Shown here: positions 1-8,513 of the stretch, one piece after another
Position numbering within the stretch: position 1 is the stretch's first letter
How the letters are laid out: each line of letters opens with the position of its first letter
DNA from: Nonomuraea candida
GTDB lineage: Bacteria > Actinomycetota > Actinomycetes > Streptosporangiales > Streptosporangiaceae
Assembly: GCF_000725485.1 (NCBI RefSeq)
Contig: NZ_JOAG01000087.1
Coordinates: forward strand, 1 to 23,177
Direction of reading: 5' to 3'
DNA: 23,177 nucleotides
The notes under the pieces: generated by a model
What the model was told of the DNA's origin: nothing
What the model saw: only the letters and a program-made list of their open reading frames with translations
The model's database searches: none
Program-made: the position numbers and the translations under genes

Positions 1-26
1 GGGGGGTGAGAGGGGGGCGGGGCGGG

Positions 27-494
27 TTAGAAGCGCGACGCCCGGGTGACTGCGGCCGCCCAGTTGGACACCGGTCTCGGCGGCGCGTCGTCGACCGTGA
101 ACGTCAGGTTGTCGATGTAGGCGGCGTCCTCACCCGCCGAGGCGGTGACGTCCTTGCTGTAGCGGAACGTGAGCGTCTGACCAGGCGTCACCGCGAATTC
201 CGGCGACTGCGTCCACCCGACCGACCCGGATGCCTTCACCTCGGTCTTCTCCGTGCCGGCGATGAAGAACTGGAAATAGTCGTAGCCGGACTCGCTGCTG
301 ACGCGGTACCAGAACCGGACCGCGCTCGCCCCGGCGGGGACGGTCACGGTGCAGTCGCTGGCGCCCTCGTTGGCGATGGTGGCGGACTTGAAACAGCCCG
401 CCCCGGACTGCGGCGTGGTCGTGGATCGCGCCCAGGTGCCGCCGAACGTGACGACGTAGCTGCCGTCGTTGAAGTCCTCTACCAGCTCAGCCAT
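27..494 (-). CDS. Putative virion-associated beta-sandwich protein (phage tail region)
   Basis: 155 residues. The start ATG is at 494, with a GGGAGGG ribosome site about 10 bases upstream and the stop of the preceding gene only 3 bases away, so the two are probably one transcript. The sequence is rich in beta-strand patterns and ends in a GEDAAYIDNLTF-type stretch (about residues 120-131). That stretch resembles the closing strand of jelly-roll, carbohydrate-binding or MAM-like domains found on tail tips and secreted hydrolases. There is no signal peptide or catalytic motif. Position downstream of the tape measure and distal tail genes supports a tail-tip or receptor-binding accessory role. 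That role is inferred; the fold assignment is weak, and it could be any small structural protein. Confidence 0.6.
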   Translation of the reverse strand: MAELVEDFNDGSYVVTFGGTWARSTTTPQSGAGCFKSATIANEGASDCTVTVPAGASAVRFWYRVSSESGYDYFQFFIAGTEKTEVKASGSVGWTQSPEFAVTPGQTLTFRYSKDVTASAGEDAAYIDNLTFTVDDAPPRPVSNWAAAVTRASRF

Positions 495-497
495 CGG

Positions 498-980
498 TCA
501 GTGGCCCTCCCGCCAGTACAGCTGCGCGGTCACGTCGACCGTGGCCGCCGCGACCACGACGACGGCCAGCCAGCCGCCCGGCGCGACGATCACCTCGTCA
601 CCGAACGGGATGAACTCCGACACGCCGGCCTGCGGGTGGATGCGCTGCCCGATCACGATGTCGCCCAGGGTCGGCTCCGTGGTCCAGGCGGCGGCCGGGC
701 CCTTGACGGCGGTGATGGTCGAGTCCGGCGTGGCCGGGTCCAGCTTCACCGCCGGGACGGCGACGGGCGGGGATGCGCCGCCGCCGCCCGCCGTGGTCTG
801 CCTGGCCACCAGGGACCTGACGGGCTGGGCGGAGCTGTTGGTGCCCCGGTAGGAGATGCGGTAGCCGTAGACGGCGATCCGGTGACTGCCCGGGTTGGCG
901 ACCGGGTTGGCGATCTGAAGGATGGTCTTCTGCGCGGTGCCGGACGCGACGTCGTCGGCGATCGCGGTGTACTTGGCCAC
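498..980 (-). CDS. Hypothetical phage structural protein
   Basis: 160 residues. I chose the GTG at 980 because GGGGGG lies 5-6 bases upstream and the protein then begins MAKYTAIADD; the longer reading from a TTG at 1025 has no ribosome site. The protein alternates polar and hydrophobic residues. It carries a Gly/Pro-rich linker near residues 62-72 and a strongly hydrophobic strand (GGWLAVVVVAAATVDV, about 137-152) near the C-terminus, which looks like a beta-rich virion protein, not a membrane helix. A promoter-like element of the family described in the findings lies just upstream at 1012-1038. It is followed 3 bases later by the 155-residue gene. I do not recognise a family; a tail-tip or minor tail role follows from position only. 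Confidence 0.6.
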   Translation of the reverse strand: MAKYTAIADDVASGTAQKTILQIANPVANPGSHRIAVYGYRISYRGTNSSAQPVRSLVARQTTAGGGGASPPVAVPAVKLDPATPDSTITAVKGPAAAWTTEPTLGDIVIGQRIHPQAGVSEFIPFGDEVIVAPGGWLAVVVVAAATVDVTAQLYWREGH

Positions 981-1011
981 GTAATCCCCCCGAATGCTTG
1001 GCTGGTCGGGG

Positions 1012-1038
1012 AGTATGCCGATCAAGGCTGCTAAGGTC
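1012..1038 (-). promoter_or_regulatory. Putative promoter of the GACGTTARCG family
   Basis: The minus strand reads GACCTT, then 15 bases, then CATACT, in the 70-base gap between the distal tail gene and the 160-residue gene. It departs from the consensus at one base of the first box. A start about 7 bases on would give a leader near 25 bases to the GTG at 980. Confidence 0.35.
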
Positions 1039-1050
1039 GCCCGCGCCTGG

Positions 1051-3324
1051 TCACCGCCATGAGTCCCACGCCTGGATCACCATGCGCGGGCTTCCCACCT
1101 CCCCCGGCACGGGGTCGCCGGAGAGCGTGATCGTGTTCGGGCCGTTCTGCGGCGCGAACCGGGCCGGGAACGAGCCGAGCACGCCACGACCCGGGCGCGG
1201 CTCCGGGTGCACGTCCGGCGGCACGTACGCGAGCACCACCCGCGTGGCCAGGTCGAGCTCCAGGCTGTACCTTGCGTCCGCCGGCAGGATGGTGCCCGCC
1301 TTGGACCGGATCACCAGCCCCGACTCCTGGTGGGTGATGGTGAAGTCCTTGATCGGCCCCCACACCCGGATCACGGCGGGAATCCACTGGTAGTCGCCCG
1401 CCATGTGGATGCTGGCCGACGCCGACCCGGGCAGCGTCTCGACCATCACCTCGTCGTAGATCGGCCGCACCGCCGTACGGCGCGGGTTGGGCGCCGTCAG
1501 CGTCAGCACCCAACCGAACGCGAACGACCCCCGGTCGGTGATCTCCACCTCATCCGTCACCCGGACGCGCGCCTGCCTGGTCAGGCTGCCCTCCTGGACG
1601 CGCAGCGTCCCCAACTGGTCGGGGTACAAGGCGGCGGCGATGCGCTCCTGCGCGGCCAGCATCTGCGTCCGCGACCGGGCGACGGCCTTCCCCGACAGGA
1701 CGATCAGCCGCGGCCCGAAACTCCCCGGGCCGGAGAACCCGCCAGCAGCAGAGTCCGACTCCGACTCCAGCGGAGCCACCTGCCCCGTGGAACCCCACCC
1801 CTGCTCACGCTCGACCACCCAGTCGACGCCGTAGGCGTCCCTCGCGTTCCCGGTCCACCCCTCCAGCCGGTACAGCGGCGACGCGATCGGCGTCCAGCTC
1901 GCCGGCAGCGTCGAAACCTCAAGTTCCACGATCGGGCCGCGGCCGCCGCCGTCATCGACGGCGCGCACGCCGACCGTGTACGTGCTGTCCGGGTTCAGGC
2001 CCTCGATGACGTAGCCGAGCGTGCTCGTGGCGCCGGTCACCAGGCCGTCTAGGAGCACCTCGTAGCGGGCGATGCCGAGATCGTCGGAGGCGGGCTGCCA
2101 CGCCAGGGTCACCTCCTCGACGCCGGGGGTGGCGGTCACGCCGGGAGGGGCGCCGGGCAGCGTGTCGGCGAGCGTGGTGAAGCCGATTTCGGCGATGGGG
2201 GAGCGGTTGCCGCTCGTGTCCACCGCGTCCACGCCTGCGGTGTAGGCGCGGCCCCGGCCGAGGCCCTGGAAGGTGTGGGACAGCTCGGTCTGGTCGTCGC
2301 CGACCTTGCTGTCGTCCAGATAGATGCCGTAGCCGGCCAGGCCGACGTCGTCGGTGGCGCCGTCCCAGGCCAGGGTGGCGGTGGTGTGCGCGAGGTCGGT
2401 CAGCCGCAGACTCCCGGGCGCGGTGGGCGGCGCGAGGTCGGTCACCGCGAGCACCGTGATGGTGGACTTCTCGGAGCGGTTGCCGGTCGCGTCGCGGGCG
2501 TCCACGCCCAGCTCGTACGTCTGCCCCTTGGTGAGACCCGTGAAGGTGTACGTGCGGCCGGTTTGGTCGGCGCCGACCTTGGAGCCGTTGCGGTACAGGC
2601 CGTAGGCGGTGACGCCGACGTCGTCGCTGGCCGGGTCCCACGCGACCGAGGCGGTGGTGTCGGTGACGTCGGTGGCGTGCAGGCCGGGAGGCATGGTGGG
2701 CGGGTTCGGGTCGAGCCGGCCGAACCCGGCCAGCGCGATACCGGTGGGGTAGGAGCCGCCCGTGCTCGTCGTCTTGTAGGTGACGCGGCCTGCCGCTGGC
2801 AGTCTCCCGGCGTAGAACTGGGCTTTGACGAGGGTGGTGGAGTAGCCGCCGGAGCTTGCCGCGGCGGTCAAACCGCTCGGGGACCAGGAGGAACCGGAGC
2901 TGCCGGGCGGGATGCGGCCCTCAGCGGCGATGACGTACCCCTGCATCGCGGGCACGGTGACGGCCGAACAGGTGACGCTGCCGTCCGAGCTGTAGCCGTC
3001 CGTCGCGTACAGCAGGTCAGGGCAGTCATCCCGCTCCTCCGCGTAGAGGATCATGGCGCCGTCGGTGCTGCTGGTGTGGAACCCGGCGTACCGCTCGTGG
3101 CCGGTAGCGATCTTCGTCCAGATGGCCACCTGGCAGTAGCCGAAATCCTCGGCGACCTTCGTGTACGGCGTGTGCGTGGCCGCCTCCTCGCCCGGCTCTC
3201 CCGCGCCGAACAGGCTCACCACGGCGACGATCAGCCGGTTCCCAGGTGTCGTCGCCTGGGGGAACGACACCGAGTAGTACTGATCCCCCTCCGCCACGCT
3301 GAAATGCTGCCAAACGCGGCCCAT
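1051..3324 (-). CDS. Phage distal-tail/minor tail protein with three fibronectin type III domains
   Basis: 757 residues, ATG at 3324 with GAGGGGG upstream and 16 bases after the tape measure stop. Residues 1-205 form a beta-rich N-terminal domain. Three tandem FN3-type repeats follow at about 208-297, 298-390 and 391-474, each with the W-D-x-A-x-D-D-(V/L)-G pattern, a Y-x-(L/I) strand and a closing G-x-x-Y-x-x-G-V-x-A-x-D motif. Residues 480-757 look like the siphovirus distal tail (Dit)-type region: a GVDWVVEREQGWG motif and a GSFGPRLIVLSGKAVARS segment, then mixed alpha/beta. In siphophages the gene after the tape measure usually encodes Dit, the hub joining tube to tip. FN3 modules on virions are thought to bind cell-surface sugars. 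Unusually, the extra domains precede the Dit-like part. Confidence 0.75.
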   Translation of the reverse strand: MGRVWQHFSVAEGDQYYSVSFPQATTPGNRLIVAVVSLFGAGEPGEEAATHTPYTKVAEDFGYCQVAIWTKIATGHERYAGFHTSSTDGAMILYAEERDDCPDLLYATDGYSSDGSVTCSAVTVPAMQGYVIAAEGRIPPGSSGSSWSPSGLTAAASSGGYSTTLVKAQFYAGRLPAAGRVTYKTTSTGGSYPTGIALAGFGRLDPNPPTMPPGLHATDVTDTTASVAWDPASDDVGVTAYGLYRNGSKVGADQTGRTYTFTGLTKGQTYELGVDARDATGNRSEKSTITVLAVTDLAPPTAPGSLRLTDLAHTTATLAWDGATDDVGLAGYGIYLDDSKVGDDQTELSHTFQGLGRGRAYTAGVDAVDTSGNRSPIAEIGFTTLADTLPGAPPGVTATPGVEEVTLAWQPASDDLGIARYEVLLDGLVTGATSTLGYVIEGLNPDSTYTVGVRAVDDGGGRGPIVELEVSTLPASWTPIASPLYRLEGWTGNARDAYGVDWVVEREQGWGSTGQVAPLESESDSAAGGFSGPGSFGPRLIVLSGKAVARSRTQMLAAQERIAAALYPDQLGTLRVQEGSLTRQARVRVTDEVEITDRGSFAFGWVLTLTAPNPRRTAVRPIYDEVMVETLPGSASASIHMAGDYQWIPAVIRVWGPIKDFTITHQESGLVIRSKAGTILPADARYSLELDLATRVVLAYVPPDVHPEPRPGRGVLGSFPARFAPQNGPNTITLSGDPVPGEVGSPRMVIQAWDSWR

Positions 3325-3340
3325 CCTGCTACCCCCTCGT

Positions 3341-6300
3341 CTAGCGGATCAGCGCGCCGAGACGCCGCGCCGCCTGGTTACCGATCTGGATCTCGTCCTG
3401 GCCGGGCTGCGGGAAGACGTTCACCGTCGCCGACCCGCCGCCGACCCCGGCCGTGTCCTGGACGACCTGGCGGGCCCGCAGCGCCGACCGGGACGCCGCG
3501 TACAGGTCCGCCGAGCTCGTGCCAACCACGCCGCCGGACGCGAACCGCTGCAGGCGGCCGTGGCGGGCGGCGGTGTTGATGGCGTTGATCCACCTCGTGC
3601 CGAGCCAGCGGGCCGCCTCCGGCCGCAGCCACGCCTCACCCGGGGAGACGGCGGCGAGCATCGTGTCCCGGCCGGGGGAGTAGCCGGGCAACACCCCGTA
3701 CCCGCCGGGCGGGACGACGCCGCCTCGGGCGAACGACAGCGTGGGCAGCGTGGGCAGCTTCAGCTTGCCGGCCACCGAGTTCCACAGGCGGACGATGCCG
3801 TTGTTGTAGAGGCTGTCGATCACGCCCTTGATCGGGGCGCGGACCGCCTCGGCCACGCCCGACCACGCGGTGCTGATCCTGCCCTTGGCCTCGCCGAAGA
3901 ACTCCCGCACCCGCTTCAGGAACCCTGACACCCCCGTCTCGGCCGGTTTCAGCCCGGACGTGGTGGAGTCGGACACGTCCTTCCACGTCGCCTTGGCCGT
4001 CGCGGGTGCGTCCTTCTTCAGCTTGAGGAAGGCCAGGCCGCCGTCCTTGATGAAGGTGTCGATCTTGGCCTTGCTGGGCGGGAGCCCGGCGGCCGCGTCC
4101 GCCTGGATGGACCGCCACGCGTCCTGCAGCGCCTTGGGCGCCCCCGCCTTCAGCTCCAGGAACTTGGCGTTCCCGGCCTGGACGAACGATGTGAACTTCT
4201 GCTGGGTGATCGGCAGCGACGTGGCCGCGTGGTTTTGGATGTCGGCGAGCATGCCGTGCACCGCCAACGGCGCGTCCTTCTTCAGGTCCAGGAAGCGCGC
4301 CCCGCCGGCCTGCACGAACGCGTCGATCTTGGCCTGGCTGGGCGGCAGACCCGCGTTGATGTCCGCCTGGATCGCCGCCCAGGCGTCGCGCACGGCCGCA
4401 GGGGCGTTCTGCTTGAGGGTGACGAACTTCGCCGTCGTCCCCGAGGTGAACGCCCCGATCTTGGTGTTGAGCGCGGCCGAATACGTGTTGGACTGGCCGG
4501 TCAGCGACGACCACATGTCGGCCCAGTTCTTCTTGACCGTCATGATCGTGGGGGCGAGCTTCTTGGCCGCCTCCTCCGGCGAGGGGATCAGCCCGGCGGC
4601 CAGGCCCATCGGCGCGGACACGAGCGACCCGAGCGCGGCCGCGGTGGTGTTGCCGCCCGCGCCCTTCACGGTGCCGTTGATCGCGCCGTAGACGGCGCCG
4701 AGCAGCGACCCGATCGGGCCGACCACCGACCCGATCAGCCCGCCGTCGATCGCGCCCTTGGCCGCGCCGGCGCCGGTCTTGCCGAGATGCTGCTCAGCCT
4801 TGGCCAGGACCTCGGTGATGAAGTCCTGCCCGAACATGCCGGCTACGGCGAGGCCCACCCCGGCCGCGCCGACGCCGACCTTCGCGCCGGTGCCCGCCTT
4901 GCCCGCCTTGCCCGTTCCGGCGGGAGCGCGGGGAGTGCCGGTCTTCTTGCCGGCCCCGCCGGAGGGGTCGAACAGGGCCGCCGGGTTCAACTTGGCGAAC
5001 CAAGACGACGCGTCGATCTTCTTGCTGGTGTCGAAGACGCTGTCCGGCCGGACCTTCTGCATCCCCCCGCCGGGGTCGATCTTCCGGCTGCCGACGTCAC
5101 CGAACAGGCCCCGCGGGTTCAGCTTGGAGAACCACGAGCCTGTGTTGATCTGCCCGGACGGCTTGGCGATCAGGCTGGCCGGGTTGACCTTCTTGAGCGA
5201 GCCGGCCACGTCCACCTTGGACAGAGCCGTCCTGAGTTTCGTGCCGACGTCGCCGACCTTGTCCAGGCCGAGCATGCCGGCCAGGCCGCCGAGCCCGGCG
5301 CCCACCTTCCCGGCCGACGTCCGCAGGCCGTCCAGCGCCCTGGTCAGGATGCTGGTCTTCTTCGCCCCGCTGTCGGCCTTCTTTCCGGCGTCGTCGATCC
5401 CGCCGCCGAGGTCCCGCGTCTTCTTCCCGGCCTGGTCAGCCGACCGGCCGACACGATCGTAGGAGTCGGCGAGCTGGTCGGCGTTCTTCGCCGCGTCCTT
5501 CGCGCCCTTGCTGCCGCCGCCGAGGTCCACGTCGACGTCGGGGCCGCCGCCCTTCCTCCCCCTCTTGCCGCCGTTGTCTTCGTCGTCGTCATCGCCGCCG
5601 CCGAGCAACTTGGACAGGCCGGTCAGCTTGCCCAGCCCCTTCCCGGCCTTGCCGAGCAACTTGATGCCCTTCGTTAGCATCGACAGCTTCTTGAGCAGGG
5701 TGCCGATGACGACACTGACCACGCCGAGCACGAAGATCCAGCCGAGGATGTCACCCACGAACGGGATGTCGGAGATCTTCGTCAGCCATTGGACGACGCC
5801 GCGCAGGAACGCCAGGAAGTCGGTCAAGGTGCCGTCATCGACCACTGCCTCGGTGATCCGGCCGAGGAAGACAGCGACGTCCTTGATCAGCCCTCCGGCT
5901 TCCCGCATCAGCGGGATGAGCTGGTCGAAGAACCTCCGTAGCCGCTCCTGCGTCTCCGGCTGATCGATCCACTTGTTGAACTCCTCGGCCGACTTGGCGA
6001 GGTCCTCCAGCAGCGTGCCCCCGGCCTCTTGGCCAGGTCGGAACAGCCCGATGATCGCGCCGCCGACGTTCTTGACGATCCGCCACAGCTTGGAGGCGGT
6101 CTCCCACGCGTCCTCGAAGAACGCCGCCAGCGAACCGTCATCGCGAACCCGCTTGGACCAGGAGTCGAACCGGTCGGCCCCGTCGAGTATGAGGTCGGCG
6201 AACCGCTCGACGTACGGCAGCGCGACGACCAGGACGTTCCGCACCCCGGACAGCGCCTTGACGCCGGCCCGGCCGAACGTGCCGGTGGCCCGCGCGTTCG

Positions 6301-8293
6301 ACGCCATGATCGCCGTGACGTCCTGGTTGAACCCCCGGCTGCCGAACAGCGCGCCGAGCCCTTCCCGAGGGTCGGAGATCACCCTGCCGATCTCCTTCGC
6401 GGTGGCGACCAGCCCCTTGCGGATGGTGCCCAGCAACGGCATGCCCTGCTTGACGCCCTCCTTCAGGGGTGGCGCGAGCGCGTCCTGCACGTCCCACTTG
6501 AGGTCCTTCAGCTCGGGCCGCACCTGCCGGTGGATGAACAGCACGAGGTCACGCATGAGCGGCGACAGCTCGGCCAGGGCCTGCGCCGCCGGGTCCACCC
6601 CACCACCGCCGCCGGTCTGGCCTGCGGTTCTGGCCGCCTTGCGGGCCTTGGCCAGCTCGGACTCGGCGTCCTTCAGCCGTTCGACGGCGAGCATCTGATC
6701 CCACAAGGCTTCGCGAAGATCACGAGCCGCCCTGACCTGGGCCTTCTGTGCCGCCTTGACGCCGTCCTGTGCCTCTTTGACCCCTTCAATGGCCTCGGAC
6801 ACGCCGCGCTGGGCGTCGGCGATGGCGCGAGCGCTGTCCACGGCCGATCTCGCCGCGTCCTTGCGCGCCTGACTGAGTTCGTACTCCGCGTCCTTCTCGG
6901 CCTGAATTGAGGCGGCAAGGCGTTCCTTGGCTGCCTCGACCTCCTTGGAACCTTCGACCCCGCGGGCGTCCGCCTCGGCCTTCTCCTCGGAGAGGTCGCC
7001 GTTGCGCTCCTTGACCTCCGCAAGCCGCTGCAGCGCCTGCCGGTAGGCAAGATCCGCCTCGCGTTTGTCCAGGTCAGACGCGAAAGGATCTTTCATCACC
7101 GCTTCGAGGCGTTCCTTGGCCCGCTCGATGGCGATCTGCGCCGACTCCTCATCGAGCGCCCCGCCCTTGGCCGCCAGAGCAAGATCCTCAAGGCGTTCCT
7201 TGGCCTGCCGGCGGGCCTCATTCAGGTCCTGCGTGGCCCGCTCCGTGGCGCGTGAAGCCTCGGCCACGCGCCGCTCGGCCATCTCGACCCGGCGAGCCGC
7301 CTGCTCCTGCCGGTCGGCCGCCGCGGCGACCGCGTCGCTCACCCTCTGGCGTGCCGCCGCGACCCGATCGACTGCCTCGCGGACGCGGGCCTCGGCCTGC
7401 TCGACCGCCTTGGCCGCCTCCACCGTGGCGTCGCGAGCGTCACCGACCCGCTCGTTCGCCAGCATCCGGGCATGAGCCGCGTCCCGGATGCTGCGTTCTG
7501 CGTTCTTGATCCTTTCGGCCGCCGCCTCGCGGGCCTGCGCCGCCGCCGCCCCCGACGCCGCCGCCTGCTTGTCCGCCTGCGACAGCGCCCCCAGCGCCGT
7601 GCCGACCCCGGAGAAGCCGACCAGGAGCGTGGCCAAGCCCTGCGCGGCGGTCGTGACCAGGCCGGGCAGGACCCCGAGCACCCCCACAGCCTGAGCCCCG
7701 GCGGCGGCCGCCGCCCCCAAGCCCGAGGCGAGCGCGGTCGCGCCGGCCGCCGCGAGCAGCAGCCCCGACCCGGCGGCGGCGACCTTCCCCAGCGTGGCCA
7801 CCAGCAGGCCGGCCTGCCGGGTAGCCGACTGGTCGAACTGGACAGGAATTCGCACCGGGCGGCGCTCGGTCTCCTGCCGGAACTTCTCGCCCTCGGTCCG
7901 GGCGGGGGAGGTGTCTGCGCCGACCTCGACATCCGTTGCCGCCTCACGGGCCGCCTGGTCGACGTCGGCCCGCAACTGGGCGCGGTCAACCTCGGCCCGG
8001 AACCGCATCCGGACATCGGAGCGGGCAGCGCCGTCCAGCTCCTTGCGAAGCTGCGACCGGTCCACCGTCGCGCGGAACCGGACCTCGGCCTCACGCTCAG
8101 CGGCCCGCCCCGCCGCCTGCGCCTGCACGGCCACCTGGCGCGCCTCGATCTCGGCCGCGAGCTTGGCCTTGACCGCCTTCGTGCGCTGGTCGATCTCCCG
8201 CTGGAGCTTCCGCTCGTCAACCTCGGACAGGTCGGCGACAACCTTGATGTCGATCCGCCCGCCGTCGAGCCCCCCGCCAAGCTCGTCCGCCAT
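3341..8293 (-). CDS. Phage tail tape measure protein
   Basis: 1650 residues, by far the longest gene, as expected for the protein that sets tail length and is packed in the tail tube. ATG at 8293 follows a GGGGTGAGGGCGG stretch. The N-terminus (1-125) has repeated charged modules. Hydrophobic Ala/Gly-rich segments (about 155-245) may insert in the membrane. A long heptad-rich coiled coil runs from about 245 to 570, and another hydrophobic helix lies near 844-866. A low-complexity Asp/Gly/Lys linker follows near 890-910. Four 43-residue repeats with LKxxAP and LPPSxAKID signatures lie around 1276-1444. The C-terminus has the ARGGVVPPGGYG and VSPGEAWL motifs typical of tape measures. From the usual 0.15 nm per residue, the tail would be near 250 nm. 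The call is secure; the exact start could shift slightly. Confidence 0.95.
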   Translation of the reverse strand: MADELGGGLDGGRIDIKVVADLSEVDERKLQREIDQRTKAVKAKLAAEIEARQVAVQAQAAGRAAEREAEVRFRATVDRSQLRKELDGAARSDVRMRFRAEVDRAQLRADVDQAAREAATDVEVGADTSPARTEGEKFRQETERRPVRIPVQFDQSATRQAGLLVATLGKVAAAGSGLLLAAAGATALASGLGAAAAAGAQAVGVLGVLPGLVTTAAQGLATLLVGFSGVGTALGALSQADKQAAASGAAAAQAREAAAERIKNAERSIRDAAHARMLANERVGDARDATVEAAKAVEQAEARVREAVDRVAAARQRVSDAVAAAADRQEQAARRVEMAERRVAEASRATERATQDLNEARRQAKERLEDLALAAKGGALDEESAQIAIERAKERLEAVMKDPFASDLDKREADLAYRQALQRLAEVKERNGDLSEEKAEADARGVEGSKEVEAAKERLAASIQAEKDAEYELSQARKDAARSAVDSARAIADAQRGVSEAIEGVKEAQDGVKAAQKAQVRAARDLREALWDQMLAVERLKDAESELAKARKAARTAGQTGGGGGVDPAAQALAELSPLMRDLVLFIHRQVRPELKDLKWDVQDALAPPLKEGVKQGMPLLGTIRKGLVATAKEIGRVISDPREGLGALFGSRGFNQDVTAIMASNARATGTFGRAGVKALSGVRNVLVVALPYVERFADLILDGADRFDSWSKRVRDDGSLAAFFEDAWETASKLWRIVKNVGGAIIGLFRPGQEAGGTLLEDLAKSAEEFNKWIDQPETQERLRRFFDQLIPLMREAGGLIKDVAVFLGRITEAVVDDGTLTDFLAFLRGVVQWLTKISDIPFVGDILGWIFVLGVVSVVIGTLLKKLSMLTKGIKLLGKAGKGLGKLTGLSKLLGGGDDDDEDNGGKRGRKGGGPDVDVDLGGGSKGAKDAAKNADQLADSYDRVGRSADQAGKKTRDLGGGIDDAGKKADSGAKKTSILTRALDGLRTSAGKVGAGLGGLAGMLGLDKVGDVGTKLRTALSKVDVAGSLKKVNPASLIAKPSGQINTGSWFSKLNPRGLFGDVGSRKIDPGGGMQKVRPDSVFDTSKKIDASSWFAKLNPAALFDPSGGAGKKTGTPRAPAGTGKAGKAGTGAKVGVGAAGVGLAVAGMFGQDFITEVLAKAEQHLGKTGAGAAKGAIDGGLIGSVVGPIGSLLGAVYGAINGTVKGAGGNTTAAALGSLVSAPMGLAAGLIPSPEEAAKKLAPTIMTVKKNWADMWSSLTGQSNTYSAALNTKIGAFTSGTTAKFVTLKQNAPAAVRDAWAAIQADINAGLPPSQAKIDAFVQAGGARFLDLKKDAPLAVHGMLADIQNHAATSLPITQQKFTSFVQAGNAKFLELKAGAPKALQDAWRSIQADAAAGLPPSKAKIDTFIKDGGLAFLKLKKDAPATAKATWKDVSDSTTSGLKPAETGVSGFLKRVREFFGEAKGRISTAWSGVAEAVRAPIKGVIDSLYNNGIVRLWNSVAGKLKLPTLPTLSFARGGVVPPGGYGVLPGYSPGRDTMLAAVSPGEAWLRPEAARWLGTRWINAINTAARHGRLQRFASGGVVGTSSADLYAASRSALRARQVVQDTAGVGGGSATVNVFPQPGQDEIQIGNQAARRLGALIR
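3960..4470 (-). repeat. Four tandem ~43-residue repeats inside the tape measure gene
   Basis: Translated on the minus strand, four consecutive units share F-x-x-x-x-x-x-F-x-x-L-K-x-x-A-P, then a Trp- or Leu-containing helix, then LPPSxAKID or a variant. The period is about 43 residues (about 130 bases). Tape measures often change tail length by gain or loss of such units. Confidence 0.7.
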
Positions 8294-8322
8294 CCGCCCT
8301 CACCCCCCGATGAGCCGCAGGG

Positions 8323-8349
8323 AGGGTGACGCAAAAGGCCGCTAACGTC
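8323..8349 (-). promoter_or_regulatory. Putative promoter of the GACGTTARCG family before the tape measure gene
   Basis: The minus strand reads GACGTT-AGCG, then a box CACCCT exactly 15 bases after GACGTT. The intervening CCTTTTGCG is also shared with the copy at 14993-15019. The predicted start near 8316 would leave a leader of about 23 bases before the tape measure ATG. The rest of the 220-base gap (8294-8513) holds short GC-rich dyads and no convincing gene. Confidence 0.45.
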
Positions 8350-8513
8350 GCCCAGAGGGACGCAAGCGAACGAATAGACCTTCCCGCGTGGGAAGTCCAC
8401 CTGGCCGGCTGGCGCGGGCCGGTACGGGGCCGTGTGGCCGTCCGGCTGGCGCGATCGCCTCACTGGGCTGCCGGGCTGTTGGTCCTGCTGGCCGGGCGGC
8501 ACCTTGTGTGCGG

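Noticed and set aside
1..26. G-rich run at the left edge as a structured element
   Set aside because: It is only 26 bases of G-rich sequence after a stop codon at the window edge, with too little context to call anything.
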